A stretch of 64,000 nucleotides of DNA. Origin: Prevotella sp. 885. Its GTDB lineage: Bacteria > Bacteroidota > Bacteroidia > Bacteroidales > Bacteroidaceae. Both the position numbers and the translations under genes were made by a program. Location: NCBI RefSeq assembly GCF_002265625.1, contig NZ_NOVE01000006.1:1-64000 (forward strand), in the 5' to 3' direction. Shown here in pieces: positions 8,601-16,503 of this stretch. The notes under the pieces were generated by a model, which saw only the letters and a program-made list of their open reading frames with translations, made no database searches and had not been told where the DNA came from. Position 1 is the stretch's first letter. Each line of letters begins with the position of its first letter.

Positions 8601-8730
8601 TGTCACGATAAGGCTCAACACAGCCCGAACCGTCTGCATCTATAGCCTTAACGGCACCCTTAGAAGCACCCTGACTTTGCCCCAAGGCGAGAGCCTAATA
8701 TGGATAAACGAACCAAGTATTATACGTTAA
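5686..8730 (+). CDS. Secreted C10 (streptopain-like) cysteine peptidase with leucine-rich repeats
   Basis: The start at 5686 gives a 1014-residue protein with a clean signal peptide (MRNLFTVSVFALLFIGLPANA); the longer frame from 5611 would put 25 charged residues in front of it. Residues 25-135 resemble the Spi/propeptide domain that inhibits C10 zymogens. The C10 domain follows with catalytic Cys164 (PTGCAATA) and His305 (GSHGFVLDGY), plus the downstream FNFGWNGSGNGYF block. After an unassigned 340-600 region come BspA-type LRR_5 repeats (about 640-750 and 825-930). The last 60 residues (VTIRLNTARTVCIYSLNGTL) resemble a type IX secretion C-terminal domain. Streptopain, interpain A and PrtT are established relatives that degrade host proteins; host targeting here is inference. 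Confidence 0.9.
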   Translation: MRNLFTVSVFALLFIGLPANAQKRSLAEAAKVATGFFHAEEVDAMQMKEEEGSRRLQKKVMDYTSDAYYMFRNKEDNRLVVISGDQRMQSILGYTDNAIEDNMMPDGLAELLTTYKRQYAALSPDCQTVCKSNLNKGERLLKTPDWGQWAPFNLRTPLSYPTGCAATAMSIVMRYHQWPVMGQGSKTHIWKDSVMTADFEHTRYDWDNMPMSYDSYTTAQAEAVSLLMRHAGIAVEMYYAAESSGARQSLVPGALTQHFRYATTTRLVSAADYDAATWEKMMRSEIDADRPVIYTGESTMGRGSHGFVLDGYRDNLFHFNFGWNGSGNGYFAISAFSSTSTAFEFANQQQAVIGIKPLREDNCAPLTLECEGKYEGFYSDLTTLTANTSVSIHLSSLTALRQWNGKLRWELCDAEGNVKEAFDSKTVSINGGNSQPIDFSFDPSTTATKGSYLRLMACENGKEEWTFVLNAKGQEVRMDAYERRVPVVEIISDMENATLNDQNQGNVCFEGKPLLGSTYTYNIAWKSSTVKNIVQQRFCGEAYWQKSDKSVMLTADTLYIKAKAYERSQLVQECQVNVVKPGQLEATLLKATPDADAVESLTITGSLDDNDLAYLSTLQTLKKLNLENATIQQGLFGAPFKDFSRLETCELPRSLKQIGSETFKGCGSLKTISLPVSLQATGNDILSGCQKMTDIYVRPSSPDCVATDAFRGLPNPQEVCIHVQQGLSDVFRSNAKWSMFSRITDDLPALPKRFACDGIEYRAIYQGDGNFAEVTIPSGEMYSGAIVIPATVTYQDVEYVVSGFDQTDGLSPFVGNPFITSLDLQLHIDTLRRMQFMGCTQLASLSLPSTLRYIEDECFRNCPMLTQISLPASLEALGDNAFCGCQFLTDIYCYAMVPPAGSEADNYPFAQCRPQNVMLHVPSGTENLYRTTGFWTRFSNVTDDLSADVTAIGNATTPRSEMPPIKTVGRQYVTIRLNTARTVCIYSLNGTLRSTLTLPQGESLIWINEPSIIR

Positions 8731-8807
8731 TAGTTAAAAGTGAGGCGTTATTTGTTAATCTTTACAAAAACGTCACACATTTATTACTTTCGTAAACGAA
8801 ATATCAC

Positions 8808-8903
8808 TACCTTTGCAGCCGATTTTAATCCGATGGGGCTCGAAAAAGCATCGATACGTTATCGGTCGCCTCCCGGAAAAACCCGTTTATATTAAATAAT
8901 TAA
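8808..8903 (+). promoter_or_regulatory. rplU promoter and structured leader
   Basis: TACCTTTG at 8808-8815 is a -7 box. The leader of roughly 80 nt contains a small perfect hairpin (CGATA at 8852-8856 with TATCG at 8860-8864) and short G/C-rich stretches (GGGGCTCG, CCTCCCGG). Ribosomal protein leaders are often autoregulatory, but I cannot assign this one to a known family by eye. Confidence 0.5.
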
Positions 8904-9221
8904 ATGTACGCAATCGTAGAGATTAACGGTCAGCAGTTTAAGGCAGAGCAGGGCAAGAAACTCTTTGTTCACCACATCAAGGACGCTCAGGAAGGCCAGA
9001 CTGTTGAATTCAACAAGGTACTGCTTGTTGACAATGAAGGTTCAGTACAGGTAGGTGCACCTGCCGTAGAAGGTGCAAAAGTCGTATGTGAGGTTGTGAA
9101 CCCGCTCGTTAAGGGCGAGAAGGTTATCGTCTTCAAGATGAAGCGCCGCAAGGACTATCGCAAGAAGAACGGTCACCGTGCTCAGTTCACAGAGGTATTA
9201 ATCAAGGAAGTAACCGCTTAA
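8904..9221 (+). CDS. rplU: 50S ribosomal protein L21
   Basis: This 105-residue protein of the large ribosomal subunit binds 23S rRNA. The start [18 protein letters not shown] and the C-terminal [23 protein letters not shown] block are diagnostic, and the length is standard. It is the first gene of the usual rplU-rpmA pair, with rpmA starting 18 nt after its stop. A TAnnTTTG promoter and a short leader precede it. Confidence 0.98.
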   Translation: MYAIVEINGQQFKAEQGKKLFVHHIKDAQEGQTVEFNKVLLVDNEGSVQVGAPAVEGAKVVCEVVNPLVKGEKVIVFKMKRRKDYRKKNGHRAQFTEVLIKEVTA

Positions 9222-9239
9222 ATTTAGGAGGAACAAGAA

Positions 9240-9503
9240 ATGGCACATAAAAAAGGTGTAGGTAGTTCTAAGAACGGACGTGAATCAGCTTCTCAGAGAT
9301 TAGGCGTTAAGATTTGGGGCGGTCAGAAGTGCATCGCAGGCAACATCATCGTTCGCCAGCGCGGTACAAAGCACAATCCGGGCCTGAACGTGGGTATCGG
9401 TAAGGACGACACCCTTTACGCACTCGTTGATGGTATCGTAAACTTCCGCAAGGGTCGTAACGACAAGAGCACAGTTTCAGTAATACCAGAAGCAGAGGCT
9501 TAA
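9240..9503 (+). CDS. rpmA: 50S ribosomal protein L27
   Basis: This 87-residue protein lies near the peptidyl transferase centre. It starts [16 protein letters not shown] and contains the conserved QRGTKHNPG and [12 protein letters not shown] blocks. No N-terminal extension precedes the AHKKG start, so the cleaved extension known in Firmicutes is absent. An AGGAGG Shine-Dalgarno at 9226-9231, unusual among the genes here, fixes the start and allows strong independent initiation. A strong hairpin terminator follows at 9534-9575. Confidence 0.98.
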   Translation: MAHKKGVGSSKNGRESASQRLGVKIWGGQKCIAGNIIVRQRGTKHNPGLNVGIGKDDTLYALVDGIVNFRKGRNDKSTVSVIPEAEA

Positions 9504-9533
9504 CAAAACAAAACAACTATTCCAAACAAACAT

Positions 9534-9575
9534 ATTAATCCCAACTCTCATAGCATTTTGAGGGTTGGGATTAAT
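9534..9575 (+). terminator. Terminator after rplU-rpmA
   Basis: A 17-bp stem (9534-9550 with 9559-9575, one G-T wobble, 8-nt loop) is followed by a T-rich run. It lies 30 nt after the rpmA stop. Confidence 0.88.
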
Positions 9576-9613
9576 GCTTTTATACCTGTAAGCATAAAAA
9601 ACTTCTGTTCGAT

Positions 9614-9644
9614 TTTGCCGCTAACCGAAAATTATGTAATTTTG
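9614..9644 (+). promoter_or_regulatory. serS promoter, full consensus
   Basis: TTTG at 9614-9617, exactly 19 nt, then TAATTTTG at 9637-9644: a perfect match to the Bacteroidetes primary sigma (ABfA-type) promoter. The serS start is 52 nt after the -7 box. Confidence 0.85.
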
Positions 9645-9696
9645 TATTTGACAAACATTATAGATATCGCATTTAATACATTAATTGATTTAGCAT

Positions 9697-10986
9697 ATGC
9701 TTACACTTAAACTCATCAGTGAGGAAACTGAACGTGTTATCAAGGGATTGAACAAAAAGCATTTCCCTAATGCCGAAGAAGCCATCAAGGAAGTTCTCGC
9801 CATCGACCTTCGTCGTCGCGAGACACAGCAAGAACTGGACAGTAATCTTTCGGAAGCCAAGAAAATGGCAGCAAAGATTGGAGGTCTGATGAAGGAAGGC
9901 AAGAAAGAAGAGGCTGATAGCATAAAGGCAGAAGTGGCCAATATAAAGGAAACCAACAAGAAGTTGGAGGAAATCAAGGCGCAGGCAGAGAAGGATCTTA
10001 TAGCAAAGCTCTGCACCATTCCTAACATTCCTAACGACGACGTACCCGAAGGCAAGGATGCCAGCGACAACGTAGTGGTTAAGGAGGGTGGCGTAATCCC
10101 CGATCTTCCGGAAGACGCTCTCTGCCATTGGGATCTCTGCAAGAAATTCAATCTTATCGACTTCGACCTTGGCGTTAAGATTACAGGTGCCGGATTCCCC
10201 GTATACATCGGAAAGATGGCTCGCCTGCAGCGTGCGCTCGAGGCATTCTTCCTTGATGAGGCTCGCAAGAGCGGATATCTGGAGGTACAGCCGCCGTTCG
10301 TAGTGAACGAGGCTTCAGGTTACGGTACAGGTCAGTTGCCTGACAAGGAGGCTCAGATGTATCAATGCCAGTTGGACAACCTCTACCTCATCCCTACTGC
10401 TGAGGTGCCCGTAACAAACATCTTCCGTGACGTCATCCTCGATGAGAAGGAGCTTCCTATTAAGAGATGTGCTTACTCGGCTTGTTTCCGTCGTGAGGCA
10501 GGTTCGTACGGCAAGGACGTAAGAGGTCTGAACCGCCTCCATCAGTTTGACAAGGTGGAGCTTGTACGCATTGACAAGCCCGAGCATTCATACAAGTCTC
10601 TCGAAGAGATGCTCCAGCACGTGGAGGGTCTCTGCCAGAAGCTTGAGCTCCCCTACCACATCCTCCGTCTCTGCGGTGGCGACATGAGCTTCACGTCAGC
10701 CATCTGCTACGACTTCGAGGTATGGAGCGCCGCTCAGAAGCGTTGGCTCGAGGTATCGTCTGTCAGCAACTTCGAAGGCTATCAGGCCAACCGTCTGCAT
10801 TGCCGTTATCGCAACGCCGAGACCAGAAAGACCGAGCTTTGCCACACTCTCAACGGTTCGGCTCTCGCTCTTCCGCGTATCGTTGCCGCCATTATCGAGA
10901 ACAATCAGACTCCGGAAGGCATTCGCGTACCGAAGGTTCTCGTTCCGTACTGCGGATTCGACATGCTCGACGACAAGAACTTCTAA
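9697..10986 (+). CDS. serS: Serine--tRNA ligase
   Basis: This 429-residue class II synthetase charges tRNA-Ser (and tRNA-Sec where present) with serine in the cytoplasm. Residues 1-105 form the long antiparallel coiled-coil arm that grips the tRNA variable arm. The catalytic core shows motif 2 (ACFRREAGSYGKDVRGLNR, then HQFDKVEL) and motif 3 (LNGSALALPRIVAAIIEN). Length and order are normal. It has its own consensus promoter and a hairpin terminator at 11046-11084, so it is probably monocistronic. Confidence 0.98.
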   Translation: MLTLKLISEETERVIKGLNKKHFPNAEEAIKEVLAIDLRRRETQQELDSNLSEAKKMAAKIGGLMKEGKKEEADSIKAEVANIKETNKKLEEIKAQAEKDLIAKLCTIPNIPNDDVPEGKDASDNVVVKEGGVIPDLPEDALCHWDLCKKFNLIDFDLGVKITGAGFPVYIGKMARLQRALEAFFLDEARKSGYLEVQPPFVVNEASGYGTGQLPDKEAQMYQCQLDNLYLIPTAEVPVTNIFRDVILDEKELPIKRCAYSACFRREAGSYGKDVRGLNRLHQFDKVELVRIDKPEHSYKSLEEMLQHVEGLCQKLELPYHILRLCGGDMSFTSAICYDFEVWSAAQKRWLEVSSVSNFEGYQANRLHCRYRNAETRKTELCHTLNGSALALPRIVAAIIENNQTPEGIRVPKVLVPYCGFDMLDDKNF

Positions 10987-11045
10987 GAAGATACCAACCA
11001 TTGTAAAGACCGATACATTTAAATATGTATAGAACATAGGCAAAC

Positions 11046-11084
11046 TGTAGGAGGTGCGGGCTTTTCCAGCCAGCACCTCCTACA
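11046..11084 (+). terminator. Terminator after serS
   Basis: A perfect 12-bp stem (11046-11057 with 11073-11084, loop 15 nt) lies 60 nt after serS. It lacks a clear T tract, so termination may be weaker. Confidence 0.7.
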
Positions 11085-11172
11085 AACTGCTGAACCTTTA
11101 TCAATAGCATTTAAAACAAATATGTTATCATAAAAATCCATTCAAACACTACCAACCATCAACAATTATCCT

Positions 11173-13527
11173 ATGAACAAAATCATCCTTAAGAAACAAT
11201 TTTCTGAAAAGGTATTTCTTTTCGAGATTGAAGCCCCGCTTATCGCAAAGAGCAGAAAAGCCGGCAACTTCGTTATCGTAAGAGTCGGTGAAGGTGGCGA
11301 GCGTATGCCTCTGACCATCGCAGATGCCAGCATCGAGCGTGGTACGATCACTATTGTTGTGCAGAAGGTGGGTCTTTCTTCCACAAAACTTTGCGACCTT
11401 AACGAAGGCGACTATATAACAGACGTTGTTGGTCCGCTCGGCACCCCCACTCACATCGAGAACTACGGTACGGTAATCTGTGCCGGTGGCGGTGTCGGCG
11501 CAGCTCCTATGCTCCCCATCATCCGTGCCCTTAAGGCAGCTGGCAACCGCATCCTCTCCGTCATAGCAGCACGCTCACGCGACCTCATCATCCTCGAGGA
11601 CGAAATCCGTGAGAGCAGCGACGAGGTCATCATCATGACCGACGATGGCAGCTACGGCGATAAGGGTGTCGTAACGGCAGGCATCGAGCGCTTCATCACT
11701 CAGGAAGGCCACGTGGACAAGGTGTTCGCTATCGGCCCTCCAATCATGATGAAATTCAGCTGCCTCATGGCTCAGAAGTACAACATCCCCGTGGAGGTAT
11801 CGCTCAACACCATTATGGTGGACGGTACCGGTATGTGCGGCGCTTGCCGTCTCTCCATCGGCGGCAAGACCAAGTTTGTCTGCATCGACGGTCCCGAGTT
11901 TGACGGAGCACTCGTTGACTGGGACGAGATGTTCAAGCGTATGGGCACTTTCCGCGACGAGGAGCGCAAGGAAATGGAGCACTTCGAGGAGCACATGAAT
12001 TATTCTGCTGCCAAGAATGAGCATAAGGCTCAGGCTGCGGGCGGAATGACAGAGGGTGCTGACGAAACTCTCCAGCAGCTTACCGATCGTGACGCAGAAT
12101 GGCGTAAAGAGCTCAGAGCTGCAATGAAGCCGAAGGAAAGAAAAGCCATCAAGCGTGTCATCATGCCAGAGCTTGATCCTGAGTATCGTGCCACATCACG
12201 TACCGAAGAAGTAAACTGCGGTCTGACAGCAGAAATGGCAATCAACGAGGCTCACAGATGTCTTGACTGTCCCAACCCGCAATGCGTGGAAGGCTGTCCT
12301 GTTAACATCAACATTCCGTCATTCATCAAGAACATCGAGCGCGGCAACTTCATCGGTGCCTCTAAGGTACTGAAAGCCACATCCGCACTTCCTGCTGTCT
12401 GCGGTCGTGTTTGTCCTCAGGAGAAGCAATGTGAGAGCAAGTGTATACACCTCAAGATGAACGAGCCGGCAGTTGCCATCGGTTATTTGGAGCGTTTCGC
12501 AGCCGACTATGAGCGTGAGAGCGGCGTCAGCGCCATCCCAGAGATGGAGCCGAAGAACGGCATGAAGGTGGCTGTCGTCGGTTCAGGTCCTTCAGGTCTG
12601 AGCTTCGCTGGCGAGATGGCAAAGTTCGGATATGAAGTGCATGTCTTTGAGGCTCTCCACGAGATTGGTGGCGTGCTCAAGTATGGCATCCCCGAATTCC
12701 GTCTGCCTAACCACATCGTTGACGTCGAGATTGAGAACCTCAAGAAGATGGGCGTTGAGTTCCATGCTGACTGCATCGTCGGCAAGACCATCACCATCGC
12801 ACAGCTCGAGAAAAAAGGCTATAAGGGCATCTTCGTAGGCTCGGGTGCAGGTCTGCCCAACTTTATGGGCATCAAGGGCGAGAACGCCATCAACATCATG
12901 TCGTCTAACGAATACCTCACACGCGTGAACCTCATGGACGCTGCCAATCCCAATACCGACACACCGCTCAACATCGGCAAGCACGTCATCGTCGTTGGTG
13001 GTGGCAACACAGCTATGGACTCATGCCGTACAGCCAAGCGTCTCGGTGGCGACGTCACCCTTGTCTATCGTCGTTCGGAGGCAGAAATGCCGGCACGTCT
13101 TGAGGAGGTGAAGCACGCCAAGGAAGAAGGCATTCGCTTCCTCACTCTCCACAACCCCATCGAGTATGTGGCTGACGAGAAGGGCGCTGTCAAGTCTGCC
13201 ATCCTTCAGGTAATGGAGCTTGGTGAGCCTGACGCAAGCGGCAGACGATCACCGGTTCCTGTAGAAGGAAAGACCGTAGAGTTGGAGGTAGACCAAGTTA
13301 TCGTAGCAGTAGGCGTATCGCCCAATCCGTTGGTACCCAAGTCTGTGGAAGGACTTGAGCTTGGCCGCAAGAACACCATCAGCGTTAACGAAAATATGCA
13401 AAGCTCCATCCCGACAATCTTTGCCGGAGGCGATATCGTTCGTGGCGGCGCAACCGTTATCCTCGCAATGGGCGACGGCAGACGTGCAGCAAAGAGCATG
13501 AACGAATACATCAAGGATCAGAAATAA
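11173..13527 (+). CDS. Fused PyrK-like electron-transfer subunit and GltD-like glutamate synthase small subunit
   Basis: This 784-residue flavoprotein is two proteins in one chain. Residues 1-280 match the FAD/NAD-binding electron-transfer subunit of dihydroorotate dehydrogenase B (PyrK/NfnA-like), including the [2Fe-2S] cysteine region GTGMCGACRLSIGGKTKFVC. Residues about 330-784 match the NADPH-dependent glutamate synthase small chain/NfnB/SudA, with two [4Fe-4S] groups (CLDCPNPQCVEGCP, then CGRVCPQEKQCESKC) and two Rossmann motifs (VAVVGSGPSGLSFA and VIVVGGGNTAMDS). The same fusion is common in Bacteroidetes. It may act as NADH-dependent ferredoxin:NADP oxidoreductase or sulfide dehydrogenase; the reaction is not decided by sequence. 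No glutamate synthase large subunit is nearby. Confidence 0.9.
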   Translation: MNKIILKKQFSEKVFLFEIEAPLIAKSRKAGNFVIVRVGEGGERMPLTIADASIERGTITIVVQKVGLSSTKLCDLNEGDYITDVVGPLGTPTHIENYGTVICAGGGVGAAPMLPIIRALKAAGNRILSVIAARSRDLIILEDEIRESSDEVIIMTDDGSYGDKGVVTAGIERFITQEGHVDKVFAIGPPIMMKFSCLMAQKYNIPVEVSLNTIMVDGTGMCGACRLSIGGKTKFVCIDGPEFDGALVDWDEMFKRMGTFRDEERKEMEHFEEHMNYSAAKNEHKAQAAGGMTEGADETLQQLTDRDAEWRKELRAAMKPKERKAIKRVIMPELDPEYRATSRTEEVNCGLTAEMAINEAHRCLDCPNPQCVEGCPVNINIPSFIKNIERGNFIGASKVLKATSALPAVCGRVCPQEKQCESKCIHLKMNEPAVAIGYLERFAADYERESGVSAIPEMEPKNGMKVAVVGSGPSGLSFAGEMAKFGYEVHVFEALHEIGGVLKYGIPEFRLPNHIVDVEIENLKKMGVEFHADCIVGKTITIAQLEKKGYKGIFVGSGAGLPNFMGIKGENAINIMSSNEYLTRVNLMDAANPNTDTPLNIGKHVIVVGGGNTAMDSCRTAKRLGGDVTLVYRRSEAEMPARLEEVKHAKEEGIRFLTLHNPIEYVADEKGAVKSAILQVMELGEPDASGRRSPVPVEGKTVELEVDQVIVAVGVSPNPLVPKSVEGLELGRKNTISVNENMQSSIPTIFAGGDIVRGGATVILAMGDGRRAAKSMNEYIKDQK

Positions 13528-13562
13528 AAATTCTGATTAGGAATACAAAACAATAAACAGTG

Positions 13563-13590
13563 GGAGGTATGGCTTCAGAGCCATACCTCC
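13563..13590 (+). terminator. Terminator after the PyrK/GltD fusion
   Basis: A perfect 12-bp stem (13563-13574 with 13579-13590) with a TCAG loop, followed by TTCTATAAT. It lies 35 nt after the stop codon. Confidence 0.85.
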
Positions 13591-13647
13591 TTCTATAATA
13601 AAATAACAGTTAGCCCCTTCATTCAATTAATAAAATCAAAATCTTCA

Positions 13648-14013
13648 ATGTCAGGAACATACACCATCGCACTACTTATATTAAGCAACATCTTCATGAC
13701 CCTCGCATGGTATGGTCATCTCAAGCTTCAGCAGACCGGCACGTCTCTTCATTGGCCTCTCATCGGCGTCATCGCCTTCTCATGGGCCATCGCCTTCTTC
13801 GAGTATTGCTGCCAGGTTCCTGCCAACCGTATCGGCTTCGTAGGCAACGGAGGTCCATTCTCCCTTGTCCAGCTTAAGGTCATCCAGGAATGCGTCAGCC
13901 TTATTGTTTTCGCCGTCATCGCCCACTTTATGTTTCAGGGCGAAGCCTTGCGATGGAACCACTTGCTGGCATTCTGTTTTCTCATAGCTGCCGTTTATCT
14001 GGTATTCAAGTAA
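13648..14013 (+). CDS. Small DMT-family membrane protein (DUF486)
   Basis: This 121-residue inner-membrane protein has four predicted helices and almost no soluble part. The ANRIGFVGNGGPFSLVQLKVIQECVSL segment and EALRWNHLLAFCFLIAAVYLVFK end fit the DUF486 family, a half-size relative of drug/metabolite transporters that would act as a dimer. Substrate is unknown. It is followed 15 nt later by the TtcA-like gene, so the two may form an operon. Confidence 0.82.
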   Translation: MSGTYTIALLILSNIFMTLAWYGHLKLQQTGTSLHWPLIGVIAFSWAIAFFEYCCQVPANRIGFVGNGGPFSLVQLKVIQECVSLIVFAVIAHFMFQGEALRWNHLLAFCFLIAAVYLVFK

Positions 14014-14028
14014 AAATTTCTCCCCTAC

Positions 14029-14751
14029 ATGAAAACGCCAGAACAGCTTCTCCTTAATAAGATACGCAAGAAATTCAATAAAGGCACAACAGACTTCGGC
14101 ATGCTGGAGGACGGCGACCGCATCCTTATAGGACTCTCAGGCGGCAAGGATTCGCTATGCCTTCTGCAGTTTCTTGCCGAAAGATCCCGTATATTCAAGC
14201 CCAACATCAGCATTGAAGCCCTCCATGTACGTATGGGAAACATACAGTACGAGAGTGATGCGTCATATCTTGAGGAGTTTGCACGCTCGCATGGCGTCCC
14301 TCTGCACATCATCACCACCAGCTTCGATGAGGAAGGACTCCGCGACAAGCCTGCCTGCTTCCTCTGCTCATGGTATCGCCGCAAAGCCCTCTTCCGTTTC
14401 GCCCTCGACAATGGCTTCAACAAGATAGCTCTTGGCCATCACATGGACGACATCCTCCACACCACACTTCTCAATCTCTTCTATGAAGGCACGTTCTCCA
14501 CAATGCCCGCCGTCATGCGCATGGAGAAGATGCCCCTTACCATCATCCGTCCACTATGCCTTGTCCACGAGGCAGACATCGCCCAGTTGGCACAGCTCTT
14601 GGACTATCATAAGCAGAACAAGACGTGTCCTTACGAGAAAGCTTCAAAGCGTGAAGACATGAGGCAGATATACGAGCAAATGGAGAAAGCCAACCCCGAA
14701 ATACGCTATTCAATATGGCGGGCACTACAGAAAGAGGGCAAACTTACATGA
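14029..14751 (+). CDS. TtcA-like PP-loop ATPase (tRNA 2-thiocytidine synthesis family)
   Basis: This 240-residue protein is an adenine-nucleotide alpha-hydrolase with the PP-loop SGGKDSLCLL near residues 36-45. A CFLC pair (PACFLCSWYRRKALF) and a later Cys in CPYEKASKRED correspond to the three cysteines that hold the [4Fe-4S] cluster in TtcA, the enzyme that thiolates C32 of some tRNAs. The segment ALGHHMDDILHTTLLNLFYEG is typical. It is shorter than E. coli TtcA (about 310), so it could be another member of the TtcA/TilS superfamily. Confidence 0.8.
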   Translation: MKTPEQLLLNKIRKKFNKGTTDFGMLEDGDRILIGLSGGKDSLCLLQFLAERSRIFKPNISIEALHVRMGNIQYESDASYLEEFARSHGVPLHIITTSFDEEGLRDKPACFLCSWYRRKALFRFALDNGFNKIALGHHMDDILHTTLLNLFYEGTFSTMPAVMRMEKMPLTIIRPLCLVHEADIAQLAQLLDYHKQNKTCPYEKASKREDMRQIYEQMEKANPEIRYSIWRALQKEGKLT

Positions 14752-14797
14752 GAAAAGCCAGCAAATTACGATATAGTTAAAAATTGTTCTCAATATA

Positions 14798-14829
14798 ATT
14801 GTCCGTTTGACAGAAAATTCATACATTTG
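14798..14829 (+). promoter_or_regulatory. Promoter of the ThiE-like gene
   Basis: TACATTTG at 14822-14829 with ATTG at 14798-14801, 20 nt apart. The gene starts 19 nt downstream. Confidence 0.65.
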
Positions 14830-14848
14830 CAATTAAAAAATACAGACT

Positions 14849-15454
14849 ATGAAGTTAGCAATAATGACTAAATCCACATTTTTCGTGGAAGAGGACAAGA
14901 TTCTTGCCACCTTATTCGAGGAGGGGTTAGACAACTTGCATCTTTATAAGCCTGATACCTCCCCAATATATTCAGAAAGATTGCTCTCCCTCTTACCCGA
15001 GGAAACATACAATAAGATAACCGTTCACAGCCATTTCTATCTTAAGGAAGAATATCGGCTCGCCGGCATCCATCTCGACAGTACCTCAGAGCCTATACCC
15101 GTAGGCTATAAGGGAAAGATTAGCCGCACATGCTCTGACCTTACCGAGCTGAAGGAAATGAAGAAGCAGTCAGCATACGTATTTCTTGGAAATATCTTCC
15201 AAAGCCAGTCAGACCCCGCAGCCCCGACGCTCAACATTAATGAGCTGGAGTATGCTGCCGAAAGAGGACTGATAGACAAGAAGGTTTTTGCCATCGGAGG
15301 CATCAATGCTGATAACATACAGCTCGTCAGAGAGTTGGGATTCGGAGGTGTCGTCATCTGCGACGACTTATGGAGCAAGTTCAACATACATAACCAGATG
15401 GACTATAAAGAACTTATAGCACACTTCGAAAAACTAAGGAAACTAGTATACTAA
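14849..15454 (+). CDS. Thiamine phosphate synthase-like (ThiE/TenI family) protein
   Basis: This 201-residue protein follows the TIM-barrel layout of ThiE/TenI: a first strand (LDNLHLYKPDT) where ThiE has its ReK motif, VHSH and AGIHLDST where ThiE has the hLgq element, a long central segment, and FAIGGINADNIQLVRELGFGGVVICDDLW at the phosphate-binding end. ThiE joins HMP pyrophosphate to thiazole phosphate; TenI is a thiazole tautomerase. Several ThiE active-site residues are not recognisable, so this may be a non-canonical paralog. No other thiamine genes are nearby. prs begins 26 nt after its stop. Confidence 0.7.
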   Translation: MKLAIMTKSTFFVEEDKILATLFEEGLDNLHLYKPDTSPIYSERLLSLLPEETYNKITVHSHFYLKEEYRLAGIHLDSTSEPIPVGYKGKISRTCSDLTELKEMKKQSAYVFLGNIFQSQSDPAAPTLNINELEYAAERGLIDKKVFAIGGINADNIQLVRELGFGGVVICDDLWSKFNIHNQMDYKELIAHFEKLRKLVY

Positions 15455-15480
15455 TCCGTAACACATAACAACAAAAAGCA

Positions 15481-16419
15481 ATGAGTGAACAGAACTCTTT
15501 TTTGGTATTCTCAGGTACAAGCACGAGATACCTTGCAGAGAAAATCTGCGCAAGCCTGGGTTGTCCGTTAGGCAATTTGGTAGTAACCAAGTTCTCTGAT
15601 GGCGAGTTCGCAGTCTCGTATGAGGAGTCAATCCGTGGTCGCGACGTATTCCTCGTTCAGAGCACATTCCCCAATTCAGACAACTTGATGGAGCTGTTGT
15701 TGATGATTGACGCTGCAAAGCGCGCTTCTGCACGTCACATCAATGCCGTTATCCCTTACTTCGGTTGGGCTCGTCAGGACCGCAAGGACAAGCCGAGAGT
15801 GAGCATCGGCGCAAAGCTCGTAGCTGACCTCCTTATGGCAGCTGGCATCGACCGCCTTATCACCATGGACCTCCATGCAGACCAGATTCAGGGCTTCTTC
15901 GACGTTCCAGTTGACCACCTCTATGCATCGGGCGTCATCCTCCCATATCTCCAGAGCCTGCACCTCAAGGACATCGTCATCGCTTCTCCTGACGTAGGCG
16001 GCTCTAAGCGTGCCAGCACCTTTGCCAAGTACCTCGGCTGTCCGCTCGTTCTTTGCAACAAGACCCGCGCTCGTGCCAACGTCGTAGAGAGCATTCAGAT
16101 TATCGGCGACGTAAGAGGCAAGAACGTCATCATAGTTGACGACATGGTAGACACAGCCGGAACCATCACTAAGGCTGCCGACGTAATGAAGGAAGCCGGC
16201 GCTCTCAGCGTACGTGCATGTGCCTCACATTGCGTAATGTCAGGTCCCGCTTCAGAGAGAGTACAGAATTCTGCCCTCGAGGAGATTGTCTTCACAGACT
16301 CTATCCCCTACTCTAACCGCTGTGCAAAGGTTAAGCAGCTTTCTGTAGCCGATATGTTCGCCGAGACCATCCGTCGAGTTATCAGCAACGAGAGCATCAG
16401 CTCACAATACCTCGTATAA
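15481..16419 (+). CDS. prs: Ribose-phosphate pyrophosphokinase
   Basis: This 312-residue cytoplasmic enzyme makes PRPP from ribose 5-phosphate and ATP for nucleotide, histidine and NAD synthesis. It shows the class I features: FSDGEFAVSYEESIRGRDVF near the N-terminus, the YFGWARQDRKDKPRV ATP loop, DLHADQIQGFFDVPVDHL, and the PRPP-binding IIVDDMVDTAGT near residues 214-226. Length is normal. It ends at a shared hairpin terminator facing the cbpA-like gene. Confidence 0.97.
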   Translation: MSEQNSFLVFSGTSTRYLAEKICASLGCPLGNLVVTKFSDGEFAVSYEESIRGRDVFLVQSTFPNSDNLMELLLMIDAAKRASARHINAVIPYFGWARQDRKDKPRVSIGAKLVADLLMAAGIDRLITMDLHADQIQGFFDVPVDHLYASGVILPYLQSLHLKDIVIASPDVGGSKRASTFAKYLGCPLVLCNKTRARANVVESIQIIGDVRGKNVIIVDDMVDTAGTITKAADVMKEAGALSVRACASHCVMSGPASERVQNSALEEIVFTDSIPYSNRCAKVKQLSVADMFAETIRRVISNESISSQYLV

Positions 16420-16445
16420 CACGTACGACATTCATTCTTTATACA

Positions 16446-16500
16446 CATAGACACAAAAAAAGCGCTCTTTTCTTCAAAGAGCGCTTTTTTTATGTCTATG
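16446..16500. terminator. Bidirectional terminator between prs and the cbpA-like gene
   Basis: Two 25-nt arms (16446-16470 and 16476-16500) pair with a single mismatch around a 5-nt TCTTC loop. The inner GC-rich part (GCGCTCTTT) is flanked by A7 on one side and T7 on the other, so it can terminate both convergent genes. It ends only 3 nt before the stop codon of the minus-strand gene. Confidence 0.93.
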
Positions 16501-16503
16501 CTT

